Part shown: piece after piece, positions 24,563 to 38,053 of the stretch
Numbering within the stretch: position 1 is the stretch's first letter
Layout of the letters: every line of letters begins with the position of its first letter
Origin: Echinometra lucunter
Lineage: Eukaryota; Echinodermata; Echinoidea; Camarodonta; Echinometridae
NCBI GenBank assembly: GCA_029962745.1
Contig: CM057158.1
Location: 7,258,179-7,322,178, forward strand
Length of the DNA: 64,000 nucleotides
Direction: 5' to 3'
Translations under genes and position numbers: made by a program
The notes under the pieces: generated by a model
What the model was told of the DNA's origin: nothing
Databases searched by the model: none
What the model saw: only the letters and a program-made list of their open reading frames with translations

Positions 24563-24803
24563 GAGCCTGATCGGTTTGTCATGGACGGACATTTGACAAA
24601 TTCTGAAAGTTTGAAGGCCATTGATAAATATGTAATGAGATGTGTTTAGCTATTTTATGTTTCATTGAGAAGGGCGTCACTGAAAGAGTTGAAATTCGAT
24701 TAAAAAAAAAAAATGGTTGCCCTGGTTGTCTGCCTTAAACTAGAATCCACAAAACGATGATTGTCACGGACAGACAAAAATGGCACACTAACCGATCAGG
24801 CTC
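24563..24803. mobile_element. 241-bp MITE with GAGCCTGATCGGTT termini
   Basis: The left end GAGCCTGATCGGTTTGT and the right end aACCGATCAGGCTC are inverted repeats. A second inverted block inside pairs catggacggac with cacggacagac. The sequence agat flanks both ends and may be a 4-bp target duplication. There is no coding content. Confidence 0.7.
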
Positions 24804-25854
24804 AGATAGAACAGAATAAAAAATCTAGAAAACATGCACAAAAACGACTCGCAAACGAAGGACTACATCAGCAACTGATGTGAGGGTGACATTATAAAAA
24901 GAACTATCCGAAAATGAGCACTGCACACTTTTGCATTTATGGCATATATAGGACACTGTAGGAGGAAACTGTATTCAGACTTGATAAGGGCATGTAATAG
25001 CACAATCGACAAAATACAAAGATCTCTTGTGCAATGGACATTAATTCTATGCAGGAAAACTACACCCTAGAAAGACAAGAAAATTTAACTACCACTACGA
25101 AGTAATCACAAGTTTATAACATAGTTTCATGGAGAGCTATGACGATTCAGCCCCTTCCATTCCCTCCGGAATGGAAGCAAGTTTAAACTTCTGAGTTAGT
25201 ATATTATATGGCAACATCTCGAGAGCGGGTGAGCGACAGTTGAAGACGAAGTTGCATTAAACCAGACAAATCCTAATGCAGAAATACCAGGCATGGTCAT
25301 TTTTTTTAACTTTTGGTATCAGGATGCTTCAGTATGGATGAAGTAGGGTGACGATGACGTCATTGTTTTTGCATTGGTCACCGTGGCGTAATCATGGTGT
25401 CGCTGACAATTTGAATTTACAAGCCATAATATCTGCTTAAAATCGGCGCCTCATAATGTTGCTAGCAACACGGCAAAACCTGAAAAACTCTAAACTTTAC
25501 ACAATTGCCTTATCTAAACACTAACCGAACCAGAACCTCTGCGGATTTTTTTATCATTATCAAAAACACAACTGCTTTTTATCATCGTCGTCATCATCAT
25601 CATAGTCATAATCATTATCGTCAACAGCATGCACTCTTTCCACTTGCTGGCTCAGTTCGACCGGTAGACTTGCCAAAGGGGTGCAATGCCCATTCGGTAG
25701 CTGTCCAACGGGGCAATCGTCCATGGATTGATGTCCTTGAGGCACTTGTCCAGGAGTAGTTGCCCGAGATAATTGTCCTTCGGGTAGTTGTCATTGGGAA
25801 TTTTATCAAGGGTAATTGTAGGTATGGTAGGGGTGGTTGTATGGGGCATTCGTA
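24804..25854. other. Non-coding; GTTGTC/GGGTA-type degenerate repeat at its right end
   Basis: The stretch 25650-25850 is built from loosely repeated words such as gtagttgtc, gataattgtcc and ggtaattgta, on a period of about 15-17 bases. The rest is AT-rich without features I can support. Confidence 0.45.
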
Positions 25855-26387
25855 ATGCCTGGTTTACATTTGGCTTACGATCAGCGTACGGAGCCCGTAT
25901 CCTGCCCGTAACCCCCTATCCGTGGGGCCTCCGTGCGGTGGCAGGCAGCGACCGAAAGATTTCCGTACGGATTCAAGGGCTCCACAGCCTCTACGTTTTG
26001 TATCGCGAGGAGTTCTACAAATTTGAAAAATCGTAAGCCCATAGCCCTTATATATCGTAGGCAGCATCGCACAATTCCCGCACGGGCATCGCACGGAACC
26101 CTCGCGGCTCTACGGTCACCGCGCATCCTCTGCACGGGCTCCGCAGGATTTCCGTGGGGAGGCTGTGGAGATTGCACGATGACCGTACAATCTCCGGGCA
26201 GCCTCTGTACGGACATCTCACGGCCTGCCCTCAGGCCTGACGGCCAACTACGGGAAATGGCACGGTGATCGTAATAATGTAAACACAAACGCCGTAGCCC
26301 GTAGCCACCTACGATGCCCGAAATATCGCACGGAAAGTCGTAAACCAATTTATCGCACGGCGCCCGGGGGAAATGTAAAATAGGCAT
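25855..26387. mobile_element. GC-rich MITE-like element with ATGCCT...TTTACATTT termini
   Basis: The left end atgcctggtttacatttggc matches the reverse complement of the right end (atgcctattttacatttccc). The interior is far more GC- and CpG-rich than its surroundings and full of short words in both orientations (cgtacgg, ccgtgcg, gcacgg, ccgtag), so it can form many local stems. The GC-rich content creates long chance frames on both strands (168 codons minus, 111 codons plus). Neither looks like a protein. Confidence 0.65.
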
Positions 26388-26659
26388 AAGGAATTAGTTG
26401 CGGGGGCCGAGTTCTTAGACCCGGCTCACAGGGTTAGGACTTCGTCAGTAACCGTTTTTTTTTTTACTTTTGCGCTTCATAAAAGTGTGACAGGGATTAA
26501 AAATTGGTTGCAAGATGAATAGTGCAAACAATAGGGCTACTCTCAGAAGCCGGCGTGTGGGTTAATTGTCTTCAAAGACTCTCTTCGTGTAGGTCATGAC
26601 GCAATCGACGACTCGTGTGAACAGGGCCTCATGGGTAGATGTAAGGAGTAGTTGTAATA

Positions 26660-27030
26660 CCCCTTTCACGCTGCTTCTAACAGTGAACCACCGTTGAATT
26701 CGCCGTTCAATTAAACCGTGGATCACCAGTGTAAATTCTTTTCATAATGGTGAGAATGATCCGAAATATGTGTTTCCTGCTGGAACAGCGGCCTACCTGT
26801 AGCGGAAGTACATTCAATCGGCATTTCACCTTGTGTTTCATCGCGACAACCTTTCATGCTAAGCTTTCACTGGTGAACCACCGCTAGTTTATCGGTGTTT
26901 ACCCTCGACAATTGGAGGGTAAAATCTCTGAAAATTTATTCGGTGTTTTCACCTGCGTTTCATCTGAGTTTCCTATACGCTGAGACTTTCACCGGGTGCA
27001 CCCGGTGAATATCTCCCAGCGTGAAAGGGG
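26660..27030. mobile_element. 371-bp MITE flanked by TA, CCCCTTTCACGCTG termini
   Basis: The left end CCCCTTTCACGCTG and the right end CAGCGTGAAAGGGG are perfect 14-bp inverted repeats, each preceded or followed by TA (26658-26659 and 27031-27032). The interior carries repeated short motifs (gtgaaccaccg, ttcaccg, cggtgtt). A TA target is typical of Tc1/mariner-like and some other cut-and-paste groups. Confidence 0.75.
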
Positions 27031-27032
27031 TA

Positions 27033-28500
27033 TGAGGTTGTCGAAAGGTTTGGGGGATATCCAAGCTTCAAACAAAATTCAGTAGTTTCTCGTCTAAAAC
27101 GCCGCTGATTTTGTATATACACATTGGATGGAACAAAGACGACAAGATACGGTTAACCTCACTTTGTAGGTGAGGACGGAATAGACAGATACGTCAAAAG
27201 TCATAGAACCAGTAATACACCAGTCGTTCAATCCTATCAGAACCATCTAGACGTTGACAGGCAATGGCACCTCTTTCGTGTGTAGTTAACCAAGAGGGTG
27301 GCGTTATATTTTCCTTCCGATGCATCTAGAAACGTTTGAAATAACGATGCGTCTATCCTATGTTTACCAAAATTTATCATTTATGCCCATTGCACCCAAG
27401 GCGTCATTTGCCAGACGTACGGCTGCGTTAACGTATCATCGCAGTTTGACGGATGACACAGGAGCAAGGTCATACAATGAATGAAGGCAAAATGATCAAA
27501 CGAAAATACTGCGTTGAATTTGGGGCGCAATGGTAATTGTTTTCAAGAGCTTTACTAACGTAGGTATTGACGCAGTTTAAATGCCACCTAGTGCACAAGG
27601 GTCGTCAGGCTTTGTGACGTCGACACCAACGGAGATGAAAAAGAAAACAATAACAGGTGATGGCAGCTAAAGAAATGAAAATAAGTCTTTCATCTCCTCG
27701 TACCAACATTATTACACTCATTTAAACTTATTGACTTCAGCTTTGCCCGTCGTAAATTATACGGATTTAATATTTAATCTTTTTAATGGATTGAAACATT
27801 AAGTCTACAATTCAAACGGCTGCGAAAGTAAGTGCTCCATTCAATAGACTAGAGCTTTCAACCTCTAAGCATACACACACTGGAGAATGTCATTAGTGAA
27901 GTTTAGCCCCAAGTCCTCTCGTAACATGGCTGGATGTTGAGGAAAGAGCGATAAATAGCTAACCCTGACATACACACATAATACTGATGTAATAAAACGA
28001 ATCGCCTCCAGCTTGCCCATGGATTGACAAGAGAAGGATGCGTGCGAGGAGAGGATGAGAGAACTGTGATAGACGCTTAAAGAAATTGTCTGGGAATGAT
28101 GTGTGATTGAATTGAATGACTGAAAACGTATTTGTAGGTCCGTGGGAGCGTGGTGACGAATGCGGTCAAATCGCCGAATATTCAAGTTCGTTACTTTCAA
28201 GAGTTGAGGATTCAGGAAGTTCGATAAGGTATGTGAGAACATAAATCATTATCAAATAGTATTATCAATATTCATTAAAAGTTCAGCAATACTGTACAGA
28301 AACAATGACGTACCATTATGTCCATATCGACGGGGCACCAGTGTAATGAACGGACGGGGATATAGGCCTTATCGCTGGATAAAATGCAAATTAACAGTTA
28401 CTGGTCATGTTGATAAGGGAAAGGCGTGTTAAGGGTCATAATACCTCCGTTTAATATGTTCCTTTCTCCCTCTAACTTTTCCTGGTGTATTCTACTTTTC
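27033..28500. other. Non-coding, no recognisable feature
   Basis: Intron sequence of mixed composition. A 125-codon minus-strand open frame at 27865-28242 has no recognisable domain and no clear splice sites at its ends. Confidence 0.5.
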
Positions 28501-28507
28501 TCCTTTA

Positions 28508-28808
28508 TAATAATAATGATAATAATAATAATATGTTTTGTTTACCCAGGGTAGCCTCTTCAGTACTACGTACTGTTCTCCCAGAGGGCACTGCAAGCAT
28601 ATTATTACCCTGGCTTTCGCATGGCTACCGTAGCGCTCAGTGCATTCAACGAATAAATCCTACCAGGTACCCACTTACTAGACCTGGTTCAAGTGTGGCA
28701 AATGTAGAGTAATGTCTTGCCAACGGACATTGGTGTTGCGGCAGGGATTCGAACCCCGTACCTTGTGGTTCAAAGCCTGGAGACTTATTCACTGGACCAC
28801 GACACCTC
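28508..28808 (-). mobile_element. tRNA-derived SINE with TTA tail (minus strand)
   Basis: On the minus strand the head has an A-box-like tggtccagtgaataag (28798-28783) and a B box ggttcgaatcc (28755-28745). The body ends gaggctaccctgggtaaac and runs into an (ATT)n tail (about 28508-28530). The last ~40 bases match the 3' end of the SINE at 7311-7556, and the head resembles that of the 17.8-18.1 kb copy. Confidence 0.8.
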
Positions 28809-31000
28809 TTGTCTCCCTTCTCGAAATCTTACTGCTGGGGAGGGGAATGTGTGCCCCATGACTACGATTTATGCAGAGAGACCACGTCTACCACATCTCC
28901 GTCATCATACATCACCATACCAAGCATTATAAAAACCAGTGTACCACCAGGCCACCACTTTCACCACCACTTGTATTACCAAGTTTCCTAATAAAACTAA
29001 CCAACACCACAATTATGACCACATTTTTCGACGACAAAGTACATTCGACTTTCAAAACGTGGTTACTCAGTGAAAATGATACTAATGACAATGGAATGGA
29101 ATGCTATAAAGAGAATGATAAAAATAGACAAGATGGAATTCAAGTGGGTGAACATTTACATCAAATTCACCTCCATAGCAACATGACGGGAGAAGACACA
29201 ATTTCGGGTCGAATGGCTCGTTTGGTCCCTTATCAATGTCGTAAACTGCACTTCATCAAATTTTTATATCTGCCTCGACCTCAGAACTTGAATTGAGTGA
29301 TATAAAACAGAGGGCAAGAAAAAGAAGAAGGAGAAGAAGCAGAAGAAAAGAAGAAGAAGAAGAAGAAGAAGAAGAAGAAATAGTTATATTTTGGAAGAAT
29401 GAATTACAAAATTAAGAGAAAGAAAGGGATATGGTAGATACAACCGAGAGGGAGAAAATCAAAGAGAAAGAGAAAGAAAGAGGTGGTAGAGAGAAAGAGC
29501 GACGGACCGATGTGAAACAGACAGAATGATGACAAAAGATGTGTAGGTGGAGTGTGTGTTTAAAGGAAAGACAAGGACAAAGTGGTCAAATTAATTGAAA
29601 AGTGTGGGAAAAGAAAAGGAGAGAGAGAGAGAGAGAGAGAGATTCTGTGTGTGAGGGAGAGTGTGTGGGGGCATATGGTGTTGGGGTGGAAGGATGGCGC
29701 AACTTATCTTGAAAAACTAGTTGTGAAGGGTAGAAAAATGTCAGCTGCTGTTATGACATCTTTCATAAAAGCAAACGAATTCTGAATAACAAGAATTTTA
29801 TTTATTCTTCTGCCTAACATCTTAACAACATGGGCAGAAAAACAGCTGAATTACGAGTGGTTGTATTTCCCTGAAAGGAATACATAACAACCCACGCATT
29901 TGTATAATGTCACATGTACGTGTACATGGACGAACATGCAAGGTCCATTGTACATGACGGAGATATGAATAATAACTCTTTCCGAGCGCATCTATAACAT
30001 GACAAGAGAGAAAGAAATTGCATATAATGGGTTCTATTCTTGGAGTCAAACATAATGGAGAGCAGCGATACTAGTCAATAATAGTCTCTGTATTATCGAG
30101 GAAAATAAATGATCGAAAATTTCCTCAGCGTATTCGTCAACGTAGTTGACGTCGTCATATAATGACGTCATCATCTTCGCATCTTCGTAATGATGATGCT
30201 GCTGGCGTTGCAAAATCGTACACGAGAGGCGCTAAAACACTGCGCCAACTAATGCTCTCAAGTCAAAAGATTCGATGTAAAAGTAAAATGGGGGACTTTT
30301 TCAATTGCACATTAGTCTGAATTTGGATTGCGTCAGTGACCGATGCTGTCTTTGACTCCTTGTTAAAGTAGCATCGTGCACTGCCTTGCACTGCTGGCGC
30401 ATGCACTAGTTACCTCCATAAGCTTGATAAATGTAGGTAATGAAGCAATGGCGTCTTGTGTGTGCCAAGGAAGTAATAATGATATAATAACGCAAGTAAA
30501 ATGAAGCGTCGAATGTAACACACATGGTCGGAAATGTGTGCCTTTAAAAGCGGACGTTCAAGTGACAATGACCAAACAGACAGTGACGTCGACGCAAATG
30601 TCAATTTATTCTTGGCGGGGGAAATGAATTAAAAATGAGCTGCACATCTTTCCCATTTACAACGCGGCATGCCCCCATCGCCACTCGTATAATTGGAGAT
30701 ACAAACATAACAGGGAGTCGACGTGTACGGTATTACAGAGCTCACCGTGTGATGTATCAAGGTACGTTGACTATAGCTGCATAATGAAATGACCCAGTTT
30801 GATACCGGAGCTCTGCACATTTACAAACAACGATTATGTTTTAGAAGGACTTATGCAACAAAGAAACAAACACATTAATAATGTAAGCTTCTGTGTTAGC
30901 ATCGACGTCATGAGAGTATATATTAATCCCTTTGGCGCGAATGAATAATTTGACATACCTTTATCATATCAGCATGATCATAAAAAGCAACTGTCAATCG
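28809..31000. other. Non-coding with GAA and GA microsatellites
   Basis: Contains (AAG)n at about 29325-29380, GA-rich sequence at 29450-29520 and (GA)n at 29620-29642. A palindromic TGACGTCA lies at 30163-30170. The 141-codon plus frame at 28871-29296 shows no domain. Confidence 0.5.
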
Positions 31001-34000
31001 TCATATTGAACTAGTAGTTCGAATATTAACCCCGTTTAGATTCATGTGTGGAGGCTCATCGATCGCCGCCGTATATTAAAGTCGGCAGGGTATCTATCTG
31101 TATTCCCTCTGAAAGCAATGCTCTTCGTTCTGAGGTGGGTAAATTACTGTTGCACACAAACATGATCTGCTACAAACAATACGAAAACATGAAAGTGCAA
31201 TCCTGACGATTCTAACGTTCAAGTATTCATATTCTTTGTGGAAAATACATTAAAAGGATGACTTTAAGAAGACCCCCTTTTCAGGATATTCATTAACAAG
31301 ACAGGCGGCTTCTTTTATGATATGGCGTATCCGGGGCGTATAGAGGTTCTGGCGGGAAACGGGGAGGGGGTAGGGTATAGTCTGTGATCGTCAAGCGAGA
31401 TTGAAAATTTCATTCCTGGATCACGGACAGCGTTTTATCATGCAATTATGTATAGTCTTAAGCTTCTTATGACGTCAATTTCTTCTCCGCTCTCAGCCCA
31501 TTTCTGTCCTTTTCACTTGTCATGTGCCTGCAATATCCAGGGACATTTCAACATGGGATTATTTCATCATTAGTACCTGTTGGCTACTACAAGAATAATC
31601 TACTGTGGCATGGATAGTGTGATGAGTCGCTTGACACTCGATAATGTACCCGTGATGTGCTGATAAACCTCTTCTTTTTATAGATACCCATCCTTCATCA
31701 GCTGCTCCGTATAGGTGTCCCTGGTAAAAAGAGACCACCAATACTAAACTGCGTGATGTATATAATATCGTTTGCATGTCAGTTCTCTGCAAGCCAGAGG
31801 TCCAACGTACAACGATTTACTTGTGGAAACTCCCCCTCTCTCTTAAAAAAAAAAGAAGATGAGAAGATTTTTCAGTCATCTTTCTGATAAATTAGATTTG
31901 ATGTATTCTGTTTATCATCTTTTTCAAGTTTACCTTACGAACTCATAGCAACATGTCGTATACACATGATAAAAATACATGATAAAGGTAAACTACATTG
32001 TTTTTGACGTAAATAAAAGATTGTCACAATCTTTGCAACACATAAGATAAAAAATAGATACTGTGTAATTTGTAATGATATAATGATATGAAAAGGAACT
32101 GGAATTCAAATCAGGTAAACATAAGTTTGATCTATCCTAGTTCAATGTCGTTCGCTTCCATCAACACTGTGGACTTTACTGTGCATTTTCAAGATTAATG
32201 TATGCATGACACTGAAGGACGTTCATGAACCCTGACATTTACAACATTTCCCTTTACTTGTTAATGCTGTAGATGTATTGTATTTGGTTTATTACCATAC
32301 AGTCACATCAAACATGTAGGTCAAGAACTGAAATTCTTCCTAAGTGTTTCCAGGAAAATGCATATGCTCAGCCAGCACAGTAACATGCATCAGAAGATTT
32401 ATTATTAAACACAATTACCACAATGCCCTGATTCTTCACTACATGTACTTTAACGAATAACTCATCGTATATTGCTTTCAGTACAAGAGTAAAAACAGTG
32501 TAAAGGTGTCTAATAAGAAGACTTTCTCTTATTACAATAGCTGTAAATAATACAACTGCAAGTTTTAAATTGCAAGCTGCTAGTTGGTGAAAAAATGTTT
32601 AAAAGGGTAAATGTGTTGGCTGCGTTCTTATACACGTCTTTATCATGAATAACAGTATGATTAACCTCATGTATCTGCAAAAACGTCCATTTCATAGTGT
32701 GATGCTAAATTACCTTCTACTGCATCAATATTTTGTGCAAATAGAACACACAGATGCATACGAATTAGGAGTAAACAAAAAAAGTGGGTAAGAAGAAAAG
32801 CATGGAGACCTTGAAATCTGAGGCTAACAGAATGCCATAAAACAACCCATCAACAACATCTGCATTCTTGGAAAGTGATGTATAAATTATCTAGGTACTA
32901 AATTAGCAGAAAAGGAAAGCGTTAATGATAATGGTAAAGTCAATGTACTAATCATGCAAATGGCAGTCTTCATGACGGGATAGATCATTGTGACGCAATG
33001 GAAATGTGGTGGTGCAGTGGAAGTGAATGTCGCAGTCGTAGAGACAACTTTTTGTGGCGATGTCGACACGTTGGGATAACGGGTAAAAAAGGAAAGATGA
33101 ATTACACGAGGTAGTGACGAAAATGGTGGTTGTGAGTGGAGTGGTGATTGTTAACATTCTGCGCATGACATTACTGTGTCACATAATGTACTATTGTTCT
33201 ACTATTTAGTACTAATACCATGTTTAAATGACACTTTTCCGTAAAATCATTGTGGCAAAAGGTATTTGTTAGTCATGGAATTACCATTATGAGATTGATT
33301 AGTTAATGGAGGAAACTAAAGGAAAGGTCGACAGTAAAATGCAAATAGTGATGATTATCATTGATTACTGATCGACCATGTATTGTTGCTGTGATGATCA
33401 TGACGGTGATGGTTGAGATGTTAATGAAGATGGTGATGTAGTTAATAATACTGAATGATAGAATGAACGAAAAGGGATTGATGGGTGCGCATGGTTTGAT
33501 AATAGTTATCTGATTGGGTTCATGGGTCTTAGTTATTAGTCGTGCTCGCTCCCTTTATAACTGGCGATTGCCATAATTACGACCGACGAAGAAAACAGAG
33601 AAGTTGGCGAAGTGTAAAAATGATCATGAAAGTGTGACAATTGGAAAGGACCCGTGCACCTCACTTGTCTACGCGTTAATGACAACGTTAAAGGGACTTA
33701 TCAACTGGATTTTGATTATGATGCCACATCGATGCAAAGCGTTATAAATGGCTAGATGACCGAGCAAATCAAACAAGGGCAAATGATGCGAAATCATGTA
33801 ACAAATAAGAAATATCTAGATGAGTACAGGCTCTCGCTTTTGCGCAAACACACCCAGAAATCTGTTGAAAACTGAATAGGGTAAACATCTCTTTCCACAC
33901 TCTAACCGATCATCGTTTTGCTCACAACTTTCCAAACATATCGGACTATATACAGTGCAATCTAAACACTTCGGTTATATCCATTTTACCTAAAAAGATA

Positions 34001-37000
34001 TAAAGCAAATGAAAGTCTTTGTCGATGGATATAACATGTAAAATTTTACTTAGGGGCTTACATTCTTATACGGTGGTGAATCAAAACCCCATAACATGTA
34101 GAAAATGCAATTTTGTGGCTCAAATTTGTCAAGAACTGGCAGCGAACTGGTAAGATTACTGATCTACACTTCAATTTGTAGCTCTGCAGGTGCTATGATC
34201 GGGGAGCTGTGTTATAGCTGCTCAGTGATGTGTTTTTTTTAGTGAGGGTGGTGGCAATAATATCGCGTATCATAAGGGAATAGAGTAAGGACAAAGGCCT
34301 ACATGTATATTAAGGATACGATGTCCATCCATTAAGCGTACAAATATAAAGGTTGCTCTGCAAAGTTCCATCAATCACCTGAAGCACGATTCTTCCATAT
34401 TGATGTCGAATATGAGTACAAAATATGTTGTCCGTCTTATTACCGTTAGATGTGCATGACCATTGACCAGTGGCAAGCCACTAAGGGGGCACTGGCATCA
34501 TCGGTGGGGGGGGGGGGGGGGGGGGGCCTCCGCTCTCACTCTGGAAATAAACCGCCAATCAATATGGCTATCCATTATCTATCTAGCGACTGGGAACGAG
34601 GGATATTCTATAGTCTCCTTTTCTCGTGAGTTTTCCTTCTTTTTTTTTATTTTCTCTTTTATCGTTTCTGTTCCTTTTCTTTACACCATTCGGGGAGGGG
34701 GATAAGCTTCATTAGCTACACTACTGTAAATGATACACGGAGTGCTACCGTAGGAGCACGTCATTTCATATCTTCATCATGATCATGATAGCCATTTCCT
34801 AATTAGGTAAAGTTCCTTCATGTCTTATTTTTCACGCGCATCGTATAAGTATCGCCATTCTTGACATTCTGTGGCTTTTGAGGTTCGTACGAAAATGGAC
34901 GAAAGCGCTATACTTCAAGTAAACATTTTGTAAATCGGGCAATCTCGCTTGTCGTAAAGGAAAATCTCGATGGTATCCTCGCAAGTCTAATGCGGGTTCC
35001 AAGAATGCAATTGCAAAACAATAAATTCATATGCGGTTACTAGCTGGCTCGGGCTATACTGCCGAAAACCGCCGGTAGCTTGGGGGCTCCATATCGTACA
35101 TGTACTTCCCATCGCTCAGCAAGGCTAGATGGATCTTGGGTGTTTAAACTAGATTTTACTCTTCCTTGGTTTCTGTGTTAAGAGAGAATGCCGGGAGGCA
35201 GTGAGCAGAGCACTATGACTCATCTTCAAGTTGCGGTTTTTCGTCATTAATACAAGATGAAAGAGAGGGGGAAACACCATCACTCCTTCCCTTACGATGC
35301 GATTCAAATTTCTCGATTTTTTTTCTTCGTTAAGTTGATGAATTCAATGAAAGGCTGCCGTAGATGAGATTTTTGGTCCCATGCATGAAATTACCATCCA
35401 TCAAAATAACATCGACATTATTATTAATAGATGCGGCATGTGTAAAAGTCTGAAAGCGAGTGTGATTTAAAGCTGCCGCAATGTTTCATTCGCAGTGTTC
35501 TGATTACATCGATGTTATCTTTCTATTCGCTTTCCAATTCATTTGACAAATATGACAAATAAGATTTGCAGTCCATTGTACATCACTCGGATCTCTTAAT
35601 TTGTGAAATGTCAAATTACTCGATCTTGATCAATCAAACAGAATATGTCCGCTGAACAATTTGGCAGTTGACAAAGTGGATTTTTTCAAACAGCAATATA
35701 GCTTGACTATTGAAGTCTTGAAGTCGGTGTGATTTTGGAAGTAAAATCGTTGAGTAATTTCCGACCTGATAGTCAATAACAATCATGTTATATTCTGGTC
35801 ATGAAATATAGCCCCCATCTGAACAATACGCGTACAACTTGACGTACAAGTTACGAAACAGCAAACTGAAATCAAAAGATGTTTCAATATAAAAATAAGA
35901 TTTTGTTTCTTCATCCTTTTCTGCTTGGATGTGAGAGTTTAACATGAACCAACGCTCCTATTTCTCTCCTCACAACGGTGCAACAGCTTGAGCACCCATC
36001 ACTGCACACACCAGTTATTCATATTTTGAGAGTATTGGCATATACGTGGGATGAGCATTGCTCGGTTGGGGGACGCGTAACAGGTCGGCATCTGAGAGAG
36101 GAGTTCGGAAATTCGTCAGCCGATTTTGAGAAAGAATAGTTTCAGACAAGCTGTTCGCATCTCAAAGAGTTCATGCTGATTGCGTTTATATGGTGAAAGG
36201 AAAGTGGGATGAATGTGTTTTGTTATTTATTTTATTGAAAAGTATGCAATTTAATGCTCATTTTTGGCATCGTTTTAAAGGCACTTGGCTGAAAAAAACA
36301 AAATCTGAAAGTTGATGGAGTCGACTCTGTCGTCAAGTCCTGATGTTTTCTCACTTCTGAAAACTTATTACAGGACTGCATTGCACTGTCGGATGGAACA
36401 ACTCTTTAAAAAAAATCTATCAATACAATTTAAACGTTTTCTTGATGATAAAAGAACGGGGGGTTGCTTCAGCCGGCCAAACGACCAAACGACCTCTGCC
36501 AGCGCTGTCCGGCGGCACGCTGAAACCCCCCTACTCGGCTGTAAATGCAGAAAAAGAGACGAAAAGCACGGGAAACGCACGGGTCCACCGAATAGGAAAC
36601 GCGTATCACATCTCCTACCTTATTTCTCATCATCTATACACGCTGATTGACAAGGACCAGTCCCAAACAGGGGCACAAAATTCACTTGAACTTTTGACCC
36701 CGATCGGCACAATCATACAGCGTGCGGGCAAGCGCGAAAAACCCAGATTTTGATCAATTATTCTAACCTTAACAGATGGGTGACGATTACACTTTGAATT
36801 TGTTGAAAATCTTCACAACTCTTGGCTAATTTTCAGCCCTCAAGGGTAACAATTTAACCCCCTAAATCCAAGAAAAACTACTCAAATCTTAACAAAGTTA
36901 TATCAAAGGATAGATAAACTCCTCAGCTTTCAAGTGATACTAAATTCATCAACAAATACTTCTTAATCTGGAAAAATTCGTTAAATTCCATGTGACATAT

Positions 37001-37830
37001 CCATTCCAATTCAGTATTTAAAACTAGGGTGCCGAACTTTGTATTCTGTATCGTCAACAGGGGTGTAAAGGCGGACGCGTCCGGACACGAATAGACGAAA
37101 CTCACTCACGCGTAAGAGACGGTGTCTCAGTACGTAGTCTGTGCGTCATTTACCATCTGTATCATATTCTCCCTATGATAACCCCAAAATTCAGACCAAA
37201 AATACCTTGAAATAATACATACAATATTCCCTATGAAAGAGAGTTGGCGTTTTACTTTTATAAGGCACGGGACTGTAGCCGTAGCGAGCGCAGCATCACA
37301 CCAGATACCTCCCCGTTGCCGTGCAATATCCCACTCCTCTGAACGCGTTGCTAGGAGCAAACATTCGTTCATTTTCACAGGCACAAATGAAGGAAAATGC
37401 CATGCCCAAAAATGCGGAGAAAATCAAATAAAACAGATACTAATTGCGCCGAAACAAAGCGAAACTACAAGGGGAACTGTTGTAACATACAGAGAGCTCG
37501 TAGCAGCTCCACTATCATATATATTTTCAACATGGCTGCCATTAGAATATACTGATGACGTTTAAGGAAATTCATGTATGGTAAAGATGCAGTGAGCACC
37601 ATTTCCGTCAAATTTTCCCAAGGAAACACGGCCGACGGTTTCGAATCTTCCCATACACCATGGGGAAGTTTAGAAATAAAATCTGCTAGTGCTTTTTTTA
37701 CCCGCTGAAATGTACAGCAAATATAAAGACCGGGAGAATTAAGGAATGAAAAAAAGGAATTCCCCACACGCCCCCGAATACTACTAGCCTGCTGTCAATG
37801 AAAATGGTAGGGGATGAAATCACCACGTAC
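31001..37830. other. Non-coding part of the large minus-strand intron
   Basis: Ordinary AT-rich sequence with few simple repeats; a poly-G of about 22 lies at 34505-34526. Some GC-richer spots (36450-36610 and 37260-37340) have no frame that is both domain-like and splice-bounded. The stretch nearest the exon (37465-37767) is open for 100 codons on the minus strand but shows no recognisable protein. Confidence 0.5.
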
Positions 37831-38053
37831 CTGCGTGTAAGATGAGCTCCCGATGTTCCTCGTTCTCTATCCCCATTTCTGTCAGATTCGCCTCATCGAT
37901 ATTGTTAAAATCCGTCTCCACGTCAAATCCTTTGATCTTGAATATTCCAGCATATTGTGTCAATCCGAGTGGCTCCAGGAATTTTCCAATTCCTAAGTCG
38001 TTCATGACGAGTGCCTTTCTTTTGGCTGGGTTTCTGTCAGATCCACGGCAGCA
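37831..38053 (-). CDS. Exon of a SAM-domain protein (first SAM domain)
   Basis: On the minus strand this exon ends at a strong donor (cag then gtacgtg). It encodes a SAM domain in a single frame: GIGKFLEPLGLTQYAGIF, then KIKGFDVETDFNNID, then EANLTEMGIENEEHRELIL. The hydrophobic spacing and the final LTEMGI...HR..IL pattern are the usual SAM signature. The start is uncertain. A usable acceptor (atttgcag) precedes base 38053, giving a phase-0 start, but its pyrimidine tract is weak. Alternatively the protein begins at the ATG at 38005-38003, with an in-frame TAA about 75 bases upstream and the 5' end in the interval shared with GMDS. The exon leaves one base of a split codon, which joins in frame to the SAM exon at 557-754. 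Family unassigned. Confidence 0.8.

Noticed and set aside
25881..26387. 168-codon minus-strand frame
   Set aside because: Lies entirely inside a GC-rich inverted-repeat element, where stop codons are rare by composition.
28871..29296. 141-codon plus-strand frame
   Set aside because: No recognisable domain or splice context. It begins just after a SINE in ordinary AT-rich sequence.
37465..37767. 100-codon minus-strand frame next to the first SAM exon
   Set aside because: It lies past the strong donor of the SAM exon, shows no domain, and the SAM frame reads out after two codons beyond the donor.
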